A stretch of 64,000 bases of DNA from JACVRW01 sp963739095 (GCA_963739095.1 CAVTZF010000030.1:186001-250000), one strand, 5' to 3'. Counted from the first letter of the stretch, positions 51,883 to 59,474 are shown. Translations and numbers: made by a program. The notes: generated by a model not told the origin, from the sequence alone.

Positions 51883-52394
51883 TCCGCGGGATGCCCGCGG
51901 AGCGGCTTCCCCTTCCGGACGATGCCGGCGCGAGCCCGGAGCTCGCCGCCGAGTACGCGGCCGCGCGCGAGCGGACCGGGCGCGTGATGGCGATCCTGCG
52001 GGCGATGGGCCCGCGCGCCGAGGTCGTGCGGGCCTTTCTCGACATGACCGAGGCTGTGATCTACGGGCCCGCCTCGCTCGGCCGGCGCGAGCGCGAGCTG
52101 CTGGCCCTCGCGACCTCGGACGCGAACGGCGCGAGCTACTCGAGCGCGGTCCACGCCGAGCTGCTCGCGGAATGCGGCGGCGGGCCCGACGGCAGCCCGC
52201 GCGACGCCGCGCTTGTCGAGTTCGCGCGCAGCCTCACGCTGGCGCCGCGCGACGGCGCCGGCGCCGTGGCGGCGCTGCGCGAGCACCTGTCGGCCGACGA
52301 AGCGCACGACGCGATCGCAGTTGTGGCGCTCCTGAACCTGGCGAACCGGGCGGCACTCGCGACCGGGATCAGCCGCTCCGACGACCTGACCTAG
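51879..52394 (+). CDS. Carboxymuconolactone decarboxylase/AhpD-fold protein lacking both cysteines
   Basis: A 171-residue helical protein of the CMD/AhpD superfamily. The helix pair RERELLALATSDANGASYSSAVHAELL aligns with the peroxidase motif N-G-C-x-Y-C-x-x-x-H. Here the two cysteines are Ala85 and Ser88 while His92 is kept. It therefore cannot be a thiol peroxidase; it may be a structural or lyase-type member. Coupled to the hydrolase gene by an ATGA overlap. It ends in a 4-bp overlap with a convergent gene. Confidence 0.78.
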   Translation: MIRGMPAERLPLPDDAGASPELAAEYAAARERTGRVMAILRAMGPRAEVVRAFLDMTEAVIYGPASLGRRERELLALATSDANGASYSSAVHAELLAECGGGPDGSPRDAALVEFARSLTLAPRDGAGAVAALREHLSADEAHDAIAVVALLNLANRAALATGISRSDDLT

Positions 52395-52717
52395 GGCTTG
52401 GCGTGCGACTCGCGCGGGCGGCCGCCCGCGAAGTCGGACGCCTCGCGGGCATAGCGGCTGAAGGCCGCGTCCACCACAGCGGCGGCGTCGCCGCCCGCGG
52501 CGTGGCGCCAGGCGATGGCGGTCGCCCAGTCCGTGTCCTCCGCGTAGAGGTCGGCCAGCTCCGCGACGACGAAGCTCGAGCCGAGCCGGCGGCGCAGCTG
52601 CTCGATGACGGCATCGGCCGCCCGGTCGAGGTCGGCGCGTGCGGGCTCGGGCGTCCGGGCGAGGGTTCGTTCCCCGTCCCGCCACTGGAAGAGCGCGTTC
52701 TCAAGCGTGTACGCCAT
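52391..52717 (-). CDS. Hypothetical helical protein
   Basis: A 108-residue soluble protein, mostly helical (ENALFQWRDGERTLARTPEPARADLDRAADAVIEQLRRRL, read in parts) with no Cys, signal peptide or membrane span. YAEDTDWATAIAWRH and AAFSRYAREASDF are its most distinctive segments. It stands alone, downstream of the HTH/charged-linker gene on the same strand and convergent with the CMD gene. No family recognised. Confidence 0.6.
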   Translation of the reverse strand: MAYTLENALFQWRDGERTLARTPEPARADLDRAADAVIEQLRRRLGSSFVVAELADLYAEDTDWATAIAWRHAAGGDAAAVVDAAFSRYAREASDFAGGRPRESHAKP

Positions 52718-52744
52718 CGAGGCCGAGCGTAGCGGCGGGTTCGG

Positions 52745-53368
52745 CTAAGAGTCTTCGTCTTCGTCTTCGTCGCCGGCGTCCTCGCCGGCGCGGCTGATGA
52801 CGATCCGGTCTGGCTCGACGGTGACCGTCACCGGCCGGTGCCCCGCCCAGTGCTCTGCGTAGACCGGGTCGTCCTGCACCGCCGGGTCGAGCCACAGGCC
52901 GTAGCCCTCGTCGCCGTGGTCGAACGTCCCCTCGAGGGCCTTGGGCCGGCGCCGCCGGCCGCGCCCGCCGCGGCGGCCACGACGCCGCCGGCGCGGCTTG
53001 TCCTCGTCGCCGTCGCCGTCCTCGTCGCCGTCCTCCGACTCTTCATCGTCCTCGGAGGATTCCTCCTCCTCGGCCTGGCTCTCGGCCTCCAGCGCTGCCG
53101 CCACGAGCGCGTCGTCCTCGGCGCGCAGGTCCTGCTCGGCCGGCTCGGCGCCCGTCGCGGCGGTATCGCCCTCGCCTTCGGCATCCGCCGGCGCGAGCTC
53201 GTGCTCACGCTTGAAGGCGCGGATGTCGGCGACCGACACCTCGAGCTGGTGGGCGATCCAGGCGTCGGTGCGCCCCTGGCGGACCCAGGTCCGGATCTGG
53301 TTCAGCTGCGGCTTGAGCGATCTGCGTGCCAAACGGCGCCGGAGACTAGCAACGTGACGGTTGTCCAT
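52745..53368 (-). CDS. HTH protein with acidic linker and Arg-Gly patch
   Basis: A 207-residue protein in four parts. (1) An HTH-like N terminus (about 10-55: LKPQLNQIRTWVRQGRTDAWIAHQLEVSVADIRAFKREH), resembling a recombinase/sigma-type recognition helix. (2) A long Asp/Glu/Ser-rich stretch (about 80-125). (3) A basic RRRRRGRRGGRGRRRR patch. (4) A small C-terminal beta module (LEGTFDHGDEGYGLWLDP; RPVTVTVEPDRIVIS) with an acidic end. The mix suggests nucleic-acid binding with charge-patterned disorder. It is divergent from csrA. The start is uncertain (ATG 53368; TTG 53332 possible). Function unknown. Confidence 0.65.
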   Translation of the reverse strand: MDNRHVASLRRRLARRSLKPQLNQIRTWVRQGRTDAWIAHQLEVSVADIRAFKREHELAPADAEGEGDTAATGAEPAEQDLRAEDDALVAAALEAESQAEEEESSEDDEESEDGDEDGDGDEDKPRRRRRGRRGGRGRRRRPKALEGTFDHGDEGYGLWLDPAVQDDPVYAEHWAGHRPVTVTVEPDRIVISRAGEDAGDEDEDEDS

Positions 53369-53435
53369 TGCGCGTATGGACGACCGGTGGTTTATTGGAT
53401 GGGCAAGTACGTCTCGGCAGGGGAGGCGGCCAGTA

Positions 53436-53633
53436 ATGCTGGTCCTGACGCGCAAGTCGAATCAGAGCATCATGATCGGAGACGAGATCGAGATCTCGGT
53501 GCTCGCGATCATGGGCGAGAAGGTACGCATCGGAATCGAGGCACCGCGCTCGGTGCCCGTGTTCCGGCGCGAGGTCTACGTGGAGATCCGGGAGGACGCC
53601 AACGGCACGAGTATCGGCGCCAACGGCGGCTGA
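53436..53633 (+). CDS. csrA: Carbon storage regulator CsrA
   Basis: A 65-residue RNA-binding regulator that binds GGA motifs near ribosome-binding sites. MLVLTRKSNQSIMIGDEIEISVLAI, then KVRIGIEAPRSVPVFRREVYVEI, matches CsrA end to end, including the Arg near residue 44 and the LVLTRK first strand. The ATG at 53436 has GGGAGG about 9 nt upstream; that leader itself contains GGA triplets that CsrA could bind. No flagellar or fliW genes are nearby, unlike most Gram-positive csrA loci. Confidence 0.95.
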   Translation: MLVLTRKSNQSIMIGDEIEISVLAIMGEKVRIGIEAPRSVPVFRREVYVEIREDANGTSIGANGG

Positions 53634-53652
53634 GCTGCGGAGGGCCGGTGGC

Positions 53653-53955
53653 TCAGCCGGCCAGCCAGGCGAGCGTCTCGAACATGACGATCGTGACGAT
53701 CACGGCCGTCGCGATCAGCGTCAACGCAAGCAGCATGAAGCGGAAACTGCCGGCCTTGCGGGAGCGTGCCACGCGCCGGAAGCGGGCCCGCTGCGCGGAC
53801 TCCTTGCGCAGCCGCTCCCGGCGCTCGATCGACTCGGCAGCCTCCTCTCGGAAGGCCTCCTCGAACTGCGCTAGCGATTGGCGCATCCGCATCGTCCGCG
53901 GAAGGCTACCACCGGGATTTGGCTCAATGGTGCGCTTTCGCACCTTCAGGCTCAT
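53653..53955 (-). CDS. Small C-tail-anchored membrane protein
   Basis: A 100-residue protein. The basic cytosolic portion (KVRKRTIEPNPGGSLPRTMR) continues into a charged helix (LAQFEEAFREEAAESIERRERLRKES), and it ends in one TM helix (FMLLALTLIATAVIVTIVMF) close to the C terminus. ATG at 53955 overlaps the DUF2090 stop as ATGA, so the two are co-translated. It ends 20 nt from the convergent csrA. No family recognised. Confidence 0.72.
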   Translation of the reverse strand: MSLKVRKRTIEPNPGGSLPRTMRMRQSLAQFEEAFREEAAESIERRERLRKESAQRARFRRVARSRKAGSFRFMLLALTLIATAVIVTIVMFETLAWLAG

Positions 53956-54884
53956 GCGGGAGCGTGCTCCTTGGCGGCGTCCGCATAGACCTTCACGAAG
54001 CGAAGGTAGTTGTCCGCGATCTGCTGGGCTGCGGCCTCGCGCTCGAGGCTGCCGTCGAGAAAGGCCTTGAGCGCGTCCCACCAGATGCTGCGGCCGATCG
54101 CGAAGCCCGAGTACCCGGGCACGGGTGCCCCCGCCCGCAGCCACTCGTCGACCTTCTCGTCGTTGGCGCCGCGGCCGAGCACGACGCAGACGACGCCGTC
54201 ACGGCCGTCGCGGCGGGCCGTACGGGCGATCGCGTCGCAGTCCTCGGTGCTGTCGACGCCCTCGATCTTCCAGATGTCGGGCTCGACGCCGTTCTCCTGG
54301 AACTCGATGATCGTGCGGCGCATCAGCTCGGGGCGTATCTCGGCGTCGTAGCGGTTCTCGTCCCCGCCGACCTGGTCGAGCTGGGACTGCTCGGCCGGCA
54401 CGAGCAGCTCGAAGAGGTACTTGTGGCCATTGTCGTGGAGCCAGTTGCCGAGCCGGGCGAGGCGCTCGGACTGGCGGGCGTTCATCTCGGCGTCGCCGTC
54501 CGGGTTGTAGCGGACGAGCACCTTCGAGAAGTCGGGATCGAACTGGTCGATGTGGGCGCCGAAGTCGTCGCCGTACTGGAAGTCGAACTCGTCCTGCCCG
54601 GACTTCTCGACCGGCATGGACAGCAGCAGGCCGCGCTCCTTCGCCTCCTGGGGGATCCGGGTCGGCGCGCCGAACTGCTCGTCCACGAGCACGCCCGTGA
54701 CCCCGGCCTCGGCGCCTTGCTCGGTCGCCTTAAGGGCGCCCTCGTAGATCAGGTGCTTGGCGTCGGCGATCTGGGCCGTCTGATCGGGGGTCGGGTCCCC
54801 CTCGATCCCGAACATCTTCTTCTGGAATGACCCGCGGTGGTCGAACGCGAGGATGTAGAGCATGCCGTCGTAGCCGAGTGCCAT
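53952..54884 (-). CDS. Stand-alone DUF2090 aldolase-like protein
   Basis: A 310-residue TIM-barrel protein. It starts YDGMLYILAFDHRGSFQKKMFG, the N terminus of DUF2090. It continues with VTGVLVDEQFG, KVLVRYNPDGD, KYLFELLVPAE, and a Lys in DIWKIEGVDS that could serve as Schiff-base lysine as in LacD-type aldolases. In many bacteria DUF2090 is the C-terminal half of the IolC kinase; here it is free-standing. AAGGAG 5 nt before the ATG fixes the start, and TATAAA lies 28 nt upstream. Sugar-phosphate aldolase activity is inferred. Confidence 0.82.
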   Translation of the reverse strand: MALGYDGMLYILAFDHRGSFQKKMFGIEGDPTPDQTAQIADAKHLIYEGALKATEQGAEAGVTGVLVDEQFGAPTRIPQEAKERGLLLSMPVEKSGQDEFDFQYGDDFGAHIDQFDPDFSKVLVRYNPDGDAEMNARQSERLARLGNWLHDNGHKYLFELLVPAEQSQLDQVGGDENRYDAEIRPELMRRTIIEFQENGVEPDIWKIEGVDSTEDCDAIARTARRDGRDGVVCVVLGRGANDEKVDEWLRAGAPVPGYSGFAIGRSIWWDALKAFLDGSLEREAAAQQIADNYLRFVKVYADAAKEHAPA

Positions 54885-54912
54885 CGGTTCTCCTTGGTAT
54901 CTGACACCCCGC

Positions 54913-54918
54913 TTTATA
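54913..54918 (-). promoter_or_regulatory. -10 TATAAA for the DUF2090 gene
   Basis: TATAAA on the minus strand lies 28 nt upstream of the ATG at 54884 and gives a leader with a good AAGGAG ribosome-binding site. Confidence 0.45.
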
Positions 54919-54944
54919 CCCCGTTTGCCTTCGAGTGCTCCGGT

Positions 54945-54950
54945 TACGAT
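54945..54950 (+). promoter_or_regulatory. -10 TACGAT, leaderless-type, GCS2 ligase gene
   Basis: TACGAT ends 6 nt before the GTG at 54957 and argues for that start over in-frame codons upstream. A TTGCCT lies 14 nt upstream of it, too close for a standard -35. Confidence 0.45.
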
Positions 54951-54956
54951 GGCCGG

Positions 54957-56093
54957 GTGGAGCACCGTTTCAGGAGCCCCTCCTACACCCTTGGGATCGA
55001 GGAGGAGCTCATGATCGTCGACGACGAGACGCTCGACCTCTCGAGCTCGATCGAAGCCCTGCTGGAGGACCTGGACGGGGTCGTGACCGAAGGCGAGGTC
55101 AAGCCCGAGCTGATGGAGTCGGTCTGCGAGATCGCGACGACTCCTGTGCGCAACACGGCCGAGGCCGGCGCTCAGCTGCGCGCGCTGCGCCGCACGGTCC
55201 AGCAGGTGGCCCACCAGCGCGGCCTCTCGATCGGCTCGGCGGGCACGCACCCGTTCGCGCTGTGGGAGGACCAGCGCGTCGTCGCCCGCTCGCGCTACCG
55301 CGACCTGATCTCGGGGCTCCAGTTCGTGGCGCGCCAGGAGATCATCTTCGGCATCCACGTGCACGTGGGCCTCGACGACCCCGACAAGGCGATCCACGTG
55401 ACCAACGGCATGCGCGTGCACGTGCCGCTGCTGCTCGCGCTGTCGGCCAACTCGCCCTTCTGGCGCGGCGACCCCACCGGGCTCGACTCGACCCGCACGC
55501 CGATCTTCCGCACCTTCCCGCGCGTCGGCATCCCGCCCCGCTACGACGACTTCGCCGACTGGGCGCGCCGCATCGAGTTCATGATGAGCACGAAGGTGAT
55601 CGGCGACTACACCTACCTCTGGTACGACGTCCGCCCGCACCCGAACTTCGGCACCGTCGAGGTGCGTTGCATGGACTCGCAGACGCGCGTCGAGCACACG
55701 CTCGCCATCGCCGCGCTCATCCAAGCGATGGTCAAGGAGCTGGCCGAGCACCACGACGCCGGCAACGAGCTCTCGCGCTACCCGTACGAGATGCTCGACG
55801 AGAACAAGTGGCTGGCGGCCCGGCACGGGCTCTCGGGATCGCTCGTCGACCTGCCCGATCGGAGCCGAGTTCCTGTGCCGGAACTGGCCCGGCGGCTGAT
55901 CGCACGGCTGCGTCCGCATGCCGAGGAACTCGGCTCCGCGGCTGAGTTCGACTGGCTCGAGGACCTCCTCGAGAAGGGGAACGGGGCGTCTCGCCAGGTC
56001 GTCGTCTACGAGGCAAATCACGACCTTCGCGAGGTGGTGCGTGAGATCCTCGACGCCACGGTGCCCGAGACCGCCGAGGCTCCGAGCGAGTAG
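54957..56093 (+). CDS. Carboxylate-amine ligase, GCS2/YbdK type
   Basis: A 378-residue glutamate-cysteine ligase-like enzyme. YTLGIEEELMIVDDETLDLSS opens the domain (the GIEEE magnesium/ATP motif). It continues with EGEVKPELMESVCEIATTP, SAGTHPFALWEDQ, FGIHVHVGLDDPDKAI and VRPHPNFGTVEVRCMDSQT. YbdK-type enzymes form gamma-glutamyl or other carboxylate-amine bonds; the true substrate is often not glutathione. GTG start immediately behind a TACGAT hexamer. Divergent from the DUF2090 gene. Confidence 0.92.
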   Translation: MEHRFRSPSYTLGIEEELMIVDDETLDLSSSIEALLEDLDGVVTEGEVKPELMESVCEIATTPVRNTAEAGAQLRALRRTVQQVAHQRGLSIGSAGTHPFALWEDQRVVARSRYRDLISGLQFVARQEIIFGIHVHVGLDDPDKAIHVTNGMRVHVPLLLALSANSPFWRGDPTGLDSTRTPIFRTFPRVGIPPRYDDFADWARRIEFMMSTKVIGDYTYLWYDVRPHPNFGTVEVRCMDSQTRVEHTLAIAALIQAMVKELAEHHDAGNELSRYPYEMLDENKWLAARHGLSGSLVDLPDRSRVPVPELARRLIARLRPHAEELGSAAEFDWLEDLLEKGNGASRQVVVYEANHDLREVVREILDATVPETAEAPSE

Positions 56094-56108
56094 CCATTTC
56101 CGGCCGGG

Positions 56109-56114
56109 TACTCT
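56109..56114 (+). promoter_or_regulatory. -10 TACTCT, leaderless-type, pseudo-rhomboid gene
   Basis: TACTCT ends 8 nt before the GTG at 56123. Confidence 0.42.
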
Positions 56115-56122
56115 GAGGGGGC

Positions 56123-56902
56123 GTGTCGCAGCCCGACCTCTTCGTCGTCTGTAAGAACTGCGGGTCCGAGGTGAGCCCGTACATCACCGAGTGCCCGTAT
56201 TGCGGGCAACGGATCCGCAAGCGCGCCCCGAAGCTGGATCGCTCGGGTGGCGAGCCTCAGCCCAAGCGCAGAGGGCGGGCGAAGCTGCCGCGGCTGCGCG
56301 CGGAGGAGATCGCCGGCATCGCGCCCGATACGCGGCCGTACGCGACCTTCGGCCTGATCCTGGTCTGCGTGGCGCTGCTGCTCGTGTTCGCGGCGGAGCC
56401 GAGCTTCGACCCGTATGTGCTCGTCCCCGCGCGGGAGGAGGTGTGGCGCTGGTTCGTCGCGCCCTTCCTGCACGGTGACCAGCTCGGGTACGCGTTCGTC
56501 GCGCTCGTCCCCGTGGCGATCTTCGGGACGCTGCTCGAGCGCCGCTTCGGCCCGCTCGTCCCCGTGATCGTGTTCATCCTGTGCGGCGCGGCGGGCGCCG
56601 GGCTCGCGGTGACGCTCGAGACGCCGCCACTCTTCGACGACTTCCCGATCTACCCGGTGTTCGGGGCCAACGGCGCCGCGCTCGGAATGCTCTGCGCCTG
56701 GCTCGTCGACGACCGGCTGGCGGCCCGGCGTGGCGACGACCGCGAGAACGACCTGCTGGGCGTGTACGTGATCGCCGTGGTGCTCGTGCTGCTCTCGCTC
56801 ACGACCGAGGAGGCCAACATCGCGGCCGCCGTGGGCGGCGCGATCGTCGGAGCCCTGCTCGGGCTCGTGCTGCGGCTCTTCACGCGGAAGAGCGCCTACT
56901 GA
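56123..56902 (+). CDS. Zinc-ribbon rhomboid-like protein lacking catalytic residues
   Basis: A 259-residue polytopic protein. A zinc ribbon (C10-x2-C13...C24-x2-C27) starts it, followed by a basic linker and six or so membrane helices. These follow the rhomboid layout: WRWFVAPFLHGDQLGYAF, the GTLLERRFGPL segment of the L1 loop/TM2 boundary, and GANGAALGMLCAW where active rhomboids have GxSG-A-x-x-G. The nucleophile Ser is Asn183. In the last helix, AAAVGGAIVG has Ala236 where active enzymes have His. Both dyad residues are missing, so it is predicted to be a non-catalytic pseudoprotease. Confidence 0.82.
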   Translation: MSQPDLFVVCKNCGSEVSPYITECPYCGQRIRKRAPKLDRSGGEPQPKRRGRAKLPRLRAEEIAGIAPDTRPYATFGLILVCVALLLVFAAEPSFDPYVLVPAREEVWRWFVAPFLHGDQLGYAFVALVPVAIFGTLLERRFGPLVPVIVFILCGAAGAGLAVTLETPPLFDDFPIYPVFGANGAALGMLCAWLVDDRLAARRGDDRENDLLGVYVIAVVLVLLSLTTEEANIAAAVGGAIVGALLGLVLRLFTRKSAY

Positions 56903-56904
56903 GC

Positions 56905-57240
56905 GTGTTCTCGGACGAGCAGCTCGACGCCGCCGTCCGCGCGCTGTCCGAACCGGGGCGTTTCCAGGGCGCCGAGCGGCTCGTGGCCGCTGCCGCCCCG
57001 CAGCTTCAGCGCATCCTGGGCGAGGCCCTCAACGAGGGCGGCTGGTTCGGCGAGGCGCACGCATCGCAGGTCCGCCAGGCCGTCCGCGAGCCCGATGAGG
57101 CGGCGCGCACCGCCCGCATCGAGGACCTGATCGCCGAGGAGACGCGCATGGGCATGCTGATCGGCGTGGCGGTGGGATGGGAGCTCGCCCGCGAATTGGG
57201 AACACAGATCAACGACGAACCCGAAACCGGAGGAACCTGA
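56905..57240 (+). CDS. Hypothetical helical protein
   Basis: A 111-residue soluble, helical protein (FSDEQLDAAVRALSEPGRF; GAERLVAAAAPQLQRILGEAL; EEARMG-like EETRMGMLIGVAVGWELAREL). GTG start 2 nt after the pseudo-rhomboid stop, so probably co-transcribed with it. One moderately hydrophobic helix near the C terminus could dock on a membrane protein. No family recognised. Confidence 0.62.
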   Translation: MFSDEQLDAAVRALSEPGRFQGAERLVAAAAPQLQRILGEALNEGGWFGEAHASQVRQAVREPDEAARTARIEDLIAEETRMGMLIGVAVGWELARELGTQINDEPETGGT

Positions 57241-57242
57241 CC

Positions 57243-57939
57243 GTGGACATCCGCTTCCTGGGGCATTCCTGCTTCGAGCTCAGCGACGGCGACACGCGCG
57301 TGCTCGTCGACCCGTTCCTGACGGGCAATCCGAAGGCGGCCGTGCAGGCCGCCGAGGTCGAGCCCACGCACATCTTCCTCACCCACGGGCACGCCGACCA
57401 CTGGGGCGACATCGTCGACATCGCTAAGCGCACCGGCGCTCAATGCGTCGCGATCACCGAGGTTGCAGGTGAGCTCGGCGATCACGGGATCGAGAACGCG
57501 GCCGACCCGAATCTCGGCGGCACGGTCGAGTTCAAGGGCGGCTGGGTGCGGGTGGTACCGGCCTGGCACACGTCGACGACCCCGGGCGGCACCGTCAACG
57601 TCCCGGCCGGCATGGTCATCAACCTCGGCGGCAAGACGGTCTACCACCTCGGCGACACCGCGCTCTTCTCCGACCTGCGGCTTGTGGGCGAGCGCGACAA
57701 CCTCGACGCCGCGTTGGTCTGCATCGGCGGCCACTACACGATGGACCGCCACGACGCCGTCATCGCCTGCGAGCTGCATCGGCGCCCGCATCGTGATCCC
57801 GTGCCACTACAACACCTTCCCGGCGATCGAGACAGACGCGCAGGCGTTCAAGGCCGACGTCGAGCAGCGCACCGCGGGCGAGGGGCGGCGCCAGACGACC
57901 GTCGAGGTGCTCGAGCCGGGCGCCTCGATAAGCATCTAG
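57243..57939 (+). CDS. UPF0173-type MBL-fold metal-dependent hydrolase, one apparent frameshift
   Basis: Zinc-dependent hydrolase of about 231 residues. DIRFLGHSCFELSDGDTRVLVDPFL opens it, and FLTHGHADHWGDIVDIA is the HxHxDH site. Further metal ligands are PAWHTS and YHLGDTALFSDL. The frame breaks after DAVIACEL: base 57777 (C) is extra, and removing it gives EL-IGARIVIPCHYNTFPAIET, the normal family ending (His of CHY). It is the YtkL/UPF0173 group. GTG start 2 nt after the previous stop. The TAG stop overlaps the next gene GTG (TAGTG). A sequencing indel is likely. Confidence 0.88.
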
Positions 57940-58463
57940 TGCGAATCGCCGCGGCGCTCCTCGCCGCGCTGCTGCTGCTGGTCGCGGGCTGCGCGGACGA
58001 CGACGACGACGCGGGCACGACCCCGACCGCGCCGGCCGCGACGGAGACAACCGAGACCGAGACGGCGCCAGAGGTCGAGACCGAGACCGAGGTCGAGACG
58101 CAGACCGAGGCCGAGACCGAGACCGAGATCGAGACGGAGACCTCTCCCGAGGACCAACCCGGGGGTGCCGGCGACGAGGAGCCGGCGCGCTCGCAGGCGC
58201 TCTTCACCGCCCAGGGCGGGCGCGTCACGCCGCGCGTCGTGCGCGTTCCTTCCTTCATCTCGGTGCGCGTCGAGTTGCGGGCGCGCGACGACGGTCCCTA
58301 CGTCCTCACGATCGAAGGCCAGAGGATCGAGGCGGGCGGCCAGCTCAGCTCCGGGTCCGTGAGCCTCGACGGCCTGCGTCCGGGCGACGCCTACGTGGGC
58401 ACGCTCAGCGGCAACGCCAGCGGCCGCGTGCGGGTCGAGGCGACCGCCGAGCCGGGCCCGTAA
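57939..58463 (+). CDS. Lipoprotein with Glu/Thr-rich repeat region
   Basis: A 174-residue lipoprotein. The signal peptide AALLAALLLLVAGC has a canonical LVAGC lipobox. After DDDDD comes a low-complexity stretch dominated by TET/VETE units (about residues 30-68), then a small beta-rich domain (about 85-170; VTPRVVRVPSFISVRVELRAR, later SVSLDGLRPGDAYVGTL). The acidic linker probably holds the domain away from the membrane. GTG start in a TAGTG overlap with the MBL gene. No family recognised. Confidence 0.72.
   Translation: MRIAAALLAALLLLVAGCADDDDDAGTTPTAPAATETTETETAPEVETETEVETQTEAETETEIETETSPEDQPGGAGDEEPARSQALFTAQGGRVTPRVVRVPSFISVRVELRARDDGPYVLTIEGQRIEAGGQLSSGSVSLDGLRPGDAYVGTLSGNASGRVRVEATAEPGP
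58032..58145 (+). repeat. ACNGAG-type low-complexity run encoding Glu/Thr repeats
   Basis: Near-tandem GAGACC/GAGGTC hexamers encode alternating Glu and Thr/Val/Ala. It is prone to slippage, so the copy number may vary between strains. Confidence 0.7.
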
Positions 58464-58471
58464 CACCTCAG

Positions 58472-58502
58472 TTGGCCGGCCAGCCAGGTGGTCCGTTACG
58501 CT
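58472..58502 (+). promoter_or_regulatory. Promoter TTGGCC-N19-TACGCT with palindrome TGGCCGGCCA, R2lox gene
   Basis: A -35-like TTGGCC (58472-58477) and a -10 TACGCT (58497-58502) precede a leader of about 35 nt with AGGAGA. The 10-bp palindrome TGGCCGGCCA (58473-58482) overlaps the -35. The 11-mer TGGCCGGCCAG also occurs in the TetR promoter at 22160. Confidence 0.42.
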
Positions 58503-58541
58503 GGCGCCAGGGAAAGAGCGAGCACCGAGGAGAGAGCAGAC

Positions 58542-59462
58542 GTGAGCGATTCCGTCCAGCAGCGGACCGACCGGGCCGACTTCCAGGCCACCAGCGACCC
58601 GGGTGTCCTGGAGTCCGCCGACCGCGGCGAGGTGCACCTGCTCAGCTACTCGGAGCTCTACGAGCTCTGGGAGCGCCAGCAGTGGGCGACCCAGGACATC
58701 GACTTCACCCAGGACAAGATCGACTGGCACGAGCGCATCCCCGAGGAGGAGCGCTTCCAGCGCATGTACGGCCTGTCCTCGTTCTTCATCGGCGAGCAGA
58801 AGGTCGCCGAGGAGCTCGGCCCGATGATGCGCGCCGCGCCGACCGAGGAGATGCGCATCTTCCTCTGCACGCAGATCGCCGACGAGGCGCGCCACGTGCG
58901 CTTCTTCAATCGCTTCTACGAAGAGGTCGGCATCCTCGAGGCGGACACGCTGCACGGCCGGCTCGTCGAGACGAGCGATCACGTCAACCCCGAGTTCAAC
59001 GAGCTCTTCGACGAGATGCTGAAGAGCCGGGTCGACCGGCTCGCGCGCACGCCCGAGGACCTGGAGGCGCTGGTCGAGGCGGTCACGCTCTACCACATGG
59101 TCATCGAGGGCATGCTCGCGCTCACCGGGCAGCACTTCATCCTCCAGTACAACGAGGAGGTCGGCACGCTGCCGGGCTTCTGCGAAGGCTTCAACAAGAT
59201 CGCGCGCGACGAGCACCGCCACGTGGCGTTCGGCGCGCGCTTCCTGCGCGAGATGGCTGAGGAGGACAGTCGCTACGGCGAGGCGATCACGCGCACGCTC
59301 ACCGAGGTGGCGCCGATCGCGGACCGCGTGCTGCAGCCGAAGTGGTACGTCGAGGGCGAGACGGAGGTCCTCGGCGCCTCCATGGAGGAGACGCGCGCGT
59401 TCGCGATGAAGGCACTCGAGCGGCGGCTCAAGGTGATCGGCCTGGCGCCGGCCGCTGCCTGA
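58542..59462 (+). CDS. R2-like ligand-binding oxidase (R2lox)
   Basis: A 306-residue ferritin-fold dimetal oxidase. Metal ligands can be placed as E85 (IGEQKV), E115 and H118 (DEARH), E189 (IEGM), E224 and H227 (DEHRH). Val88 (+3 from E85) and Tyr184 (-5 from E189) occupy the positions of the Val-Tyr ether crosslink of R2lox. No radical Tyr of class I R2 sits next to E115. R2lox proteins hold a Mn/Fe centre and a long-chain fatty acid and oxidise an unknown substrate. GTG at 58542 with AGGAGA upstream. Often annotated as ribonucleotide reductase beta; no nrdA is in the window. Confidence 0.85.
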   Translation: MSDSVQQRTDRADFQATSDPGVLESADRGEVHLLSYSELYELWERQQWATQDIDFTQDKIDWHERIPEEERFQRMYGLSSFFIGEQKVAEELGPMMRAAPTEEMRIFLCTQIADEARHVRFFNRFYEEVGILEADTLHGRLVETSDHVNPEFNELFDEMLKSRVDRLARTPEDLEALVEAVTLYHMVIEGMLALTGQHFILQYNEEVGTLPGFCEGFNKIARDEHRHVAFGARFLREMAEEDSRYGEAITRTLTEVAPIADRVLQPKWYVEGETEVLGASMEETRAFAMKALERRLKVIGLAPAAA

Positions 59463-59474
59463 GCGTCAGACGGC

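Noticed and set aside
53640..53675. Third copy of the TGGCCGGCCAG palindrome near the csrA stop
   Set aside because: The sequence there is AGCCGGCCAG, lacks the symmetric half, and lies at a gene end rather than a promoter.
58542..59462. Ribonucleotide reductase small subunit
   Set aside because: Val88/Tyr184 and the ligand pattern fit R2lox better, and no nrdA partner is adjacent.
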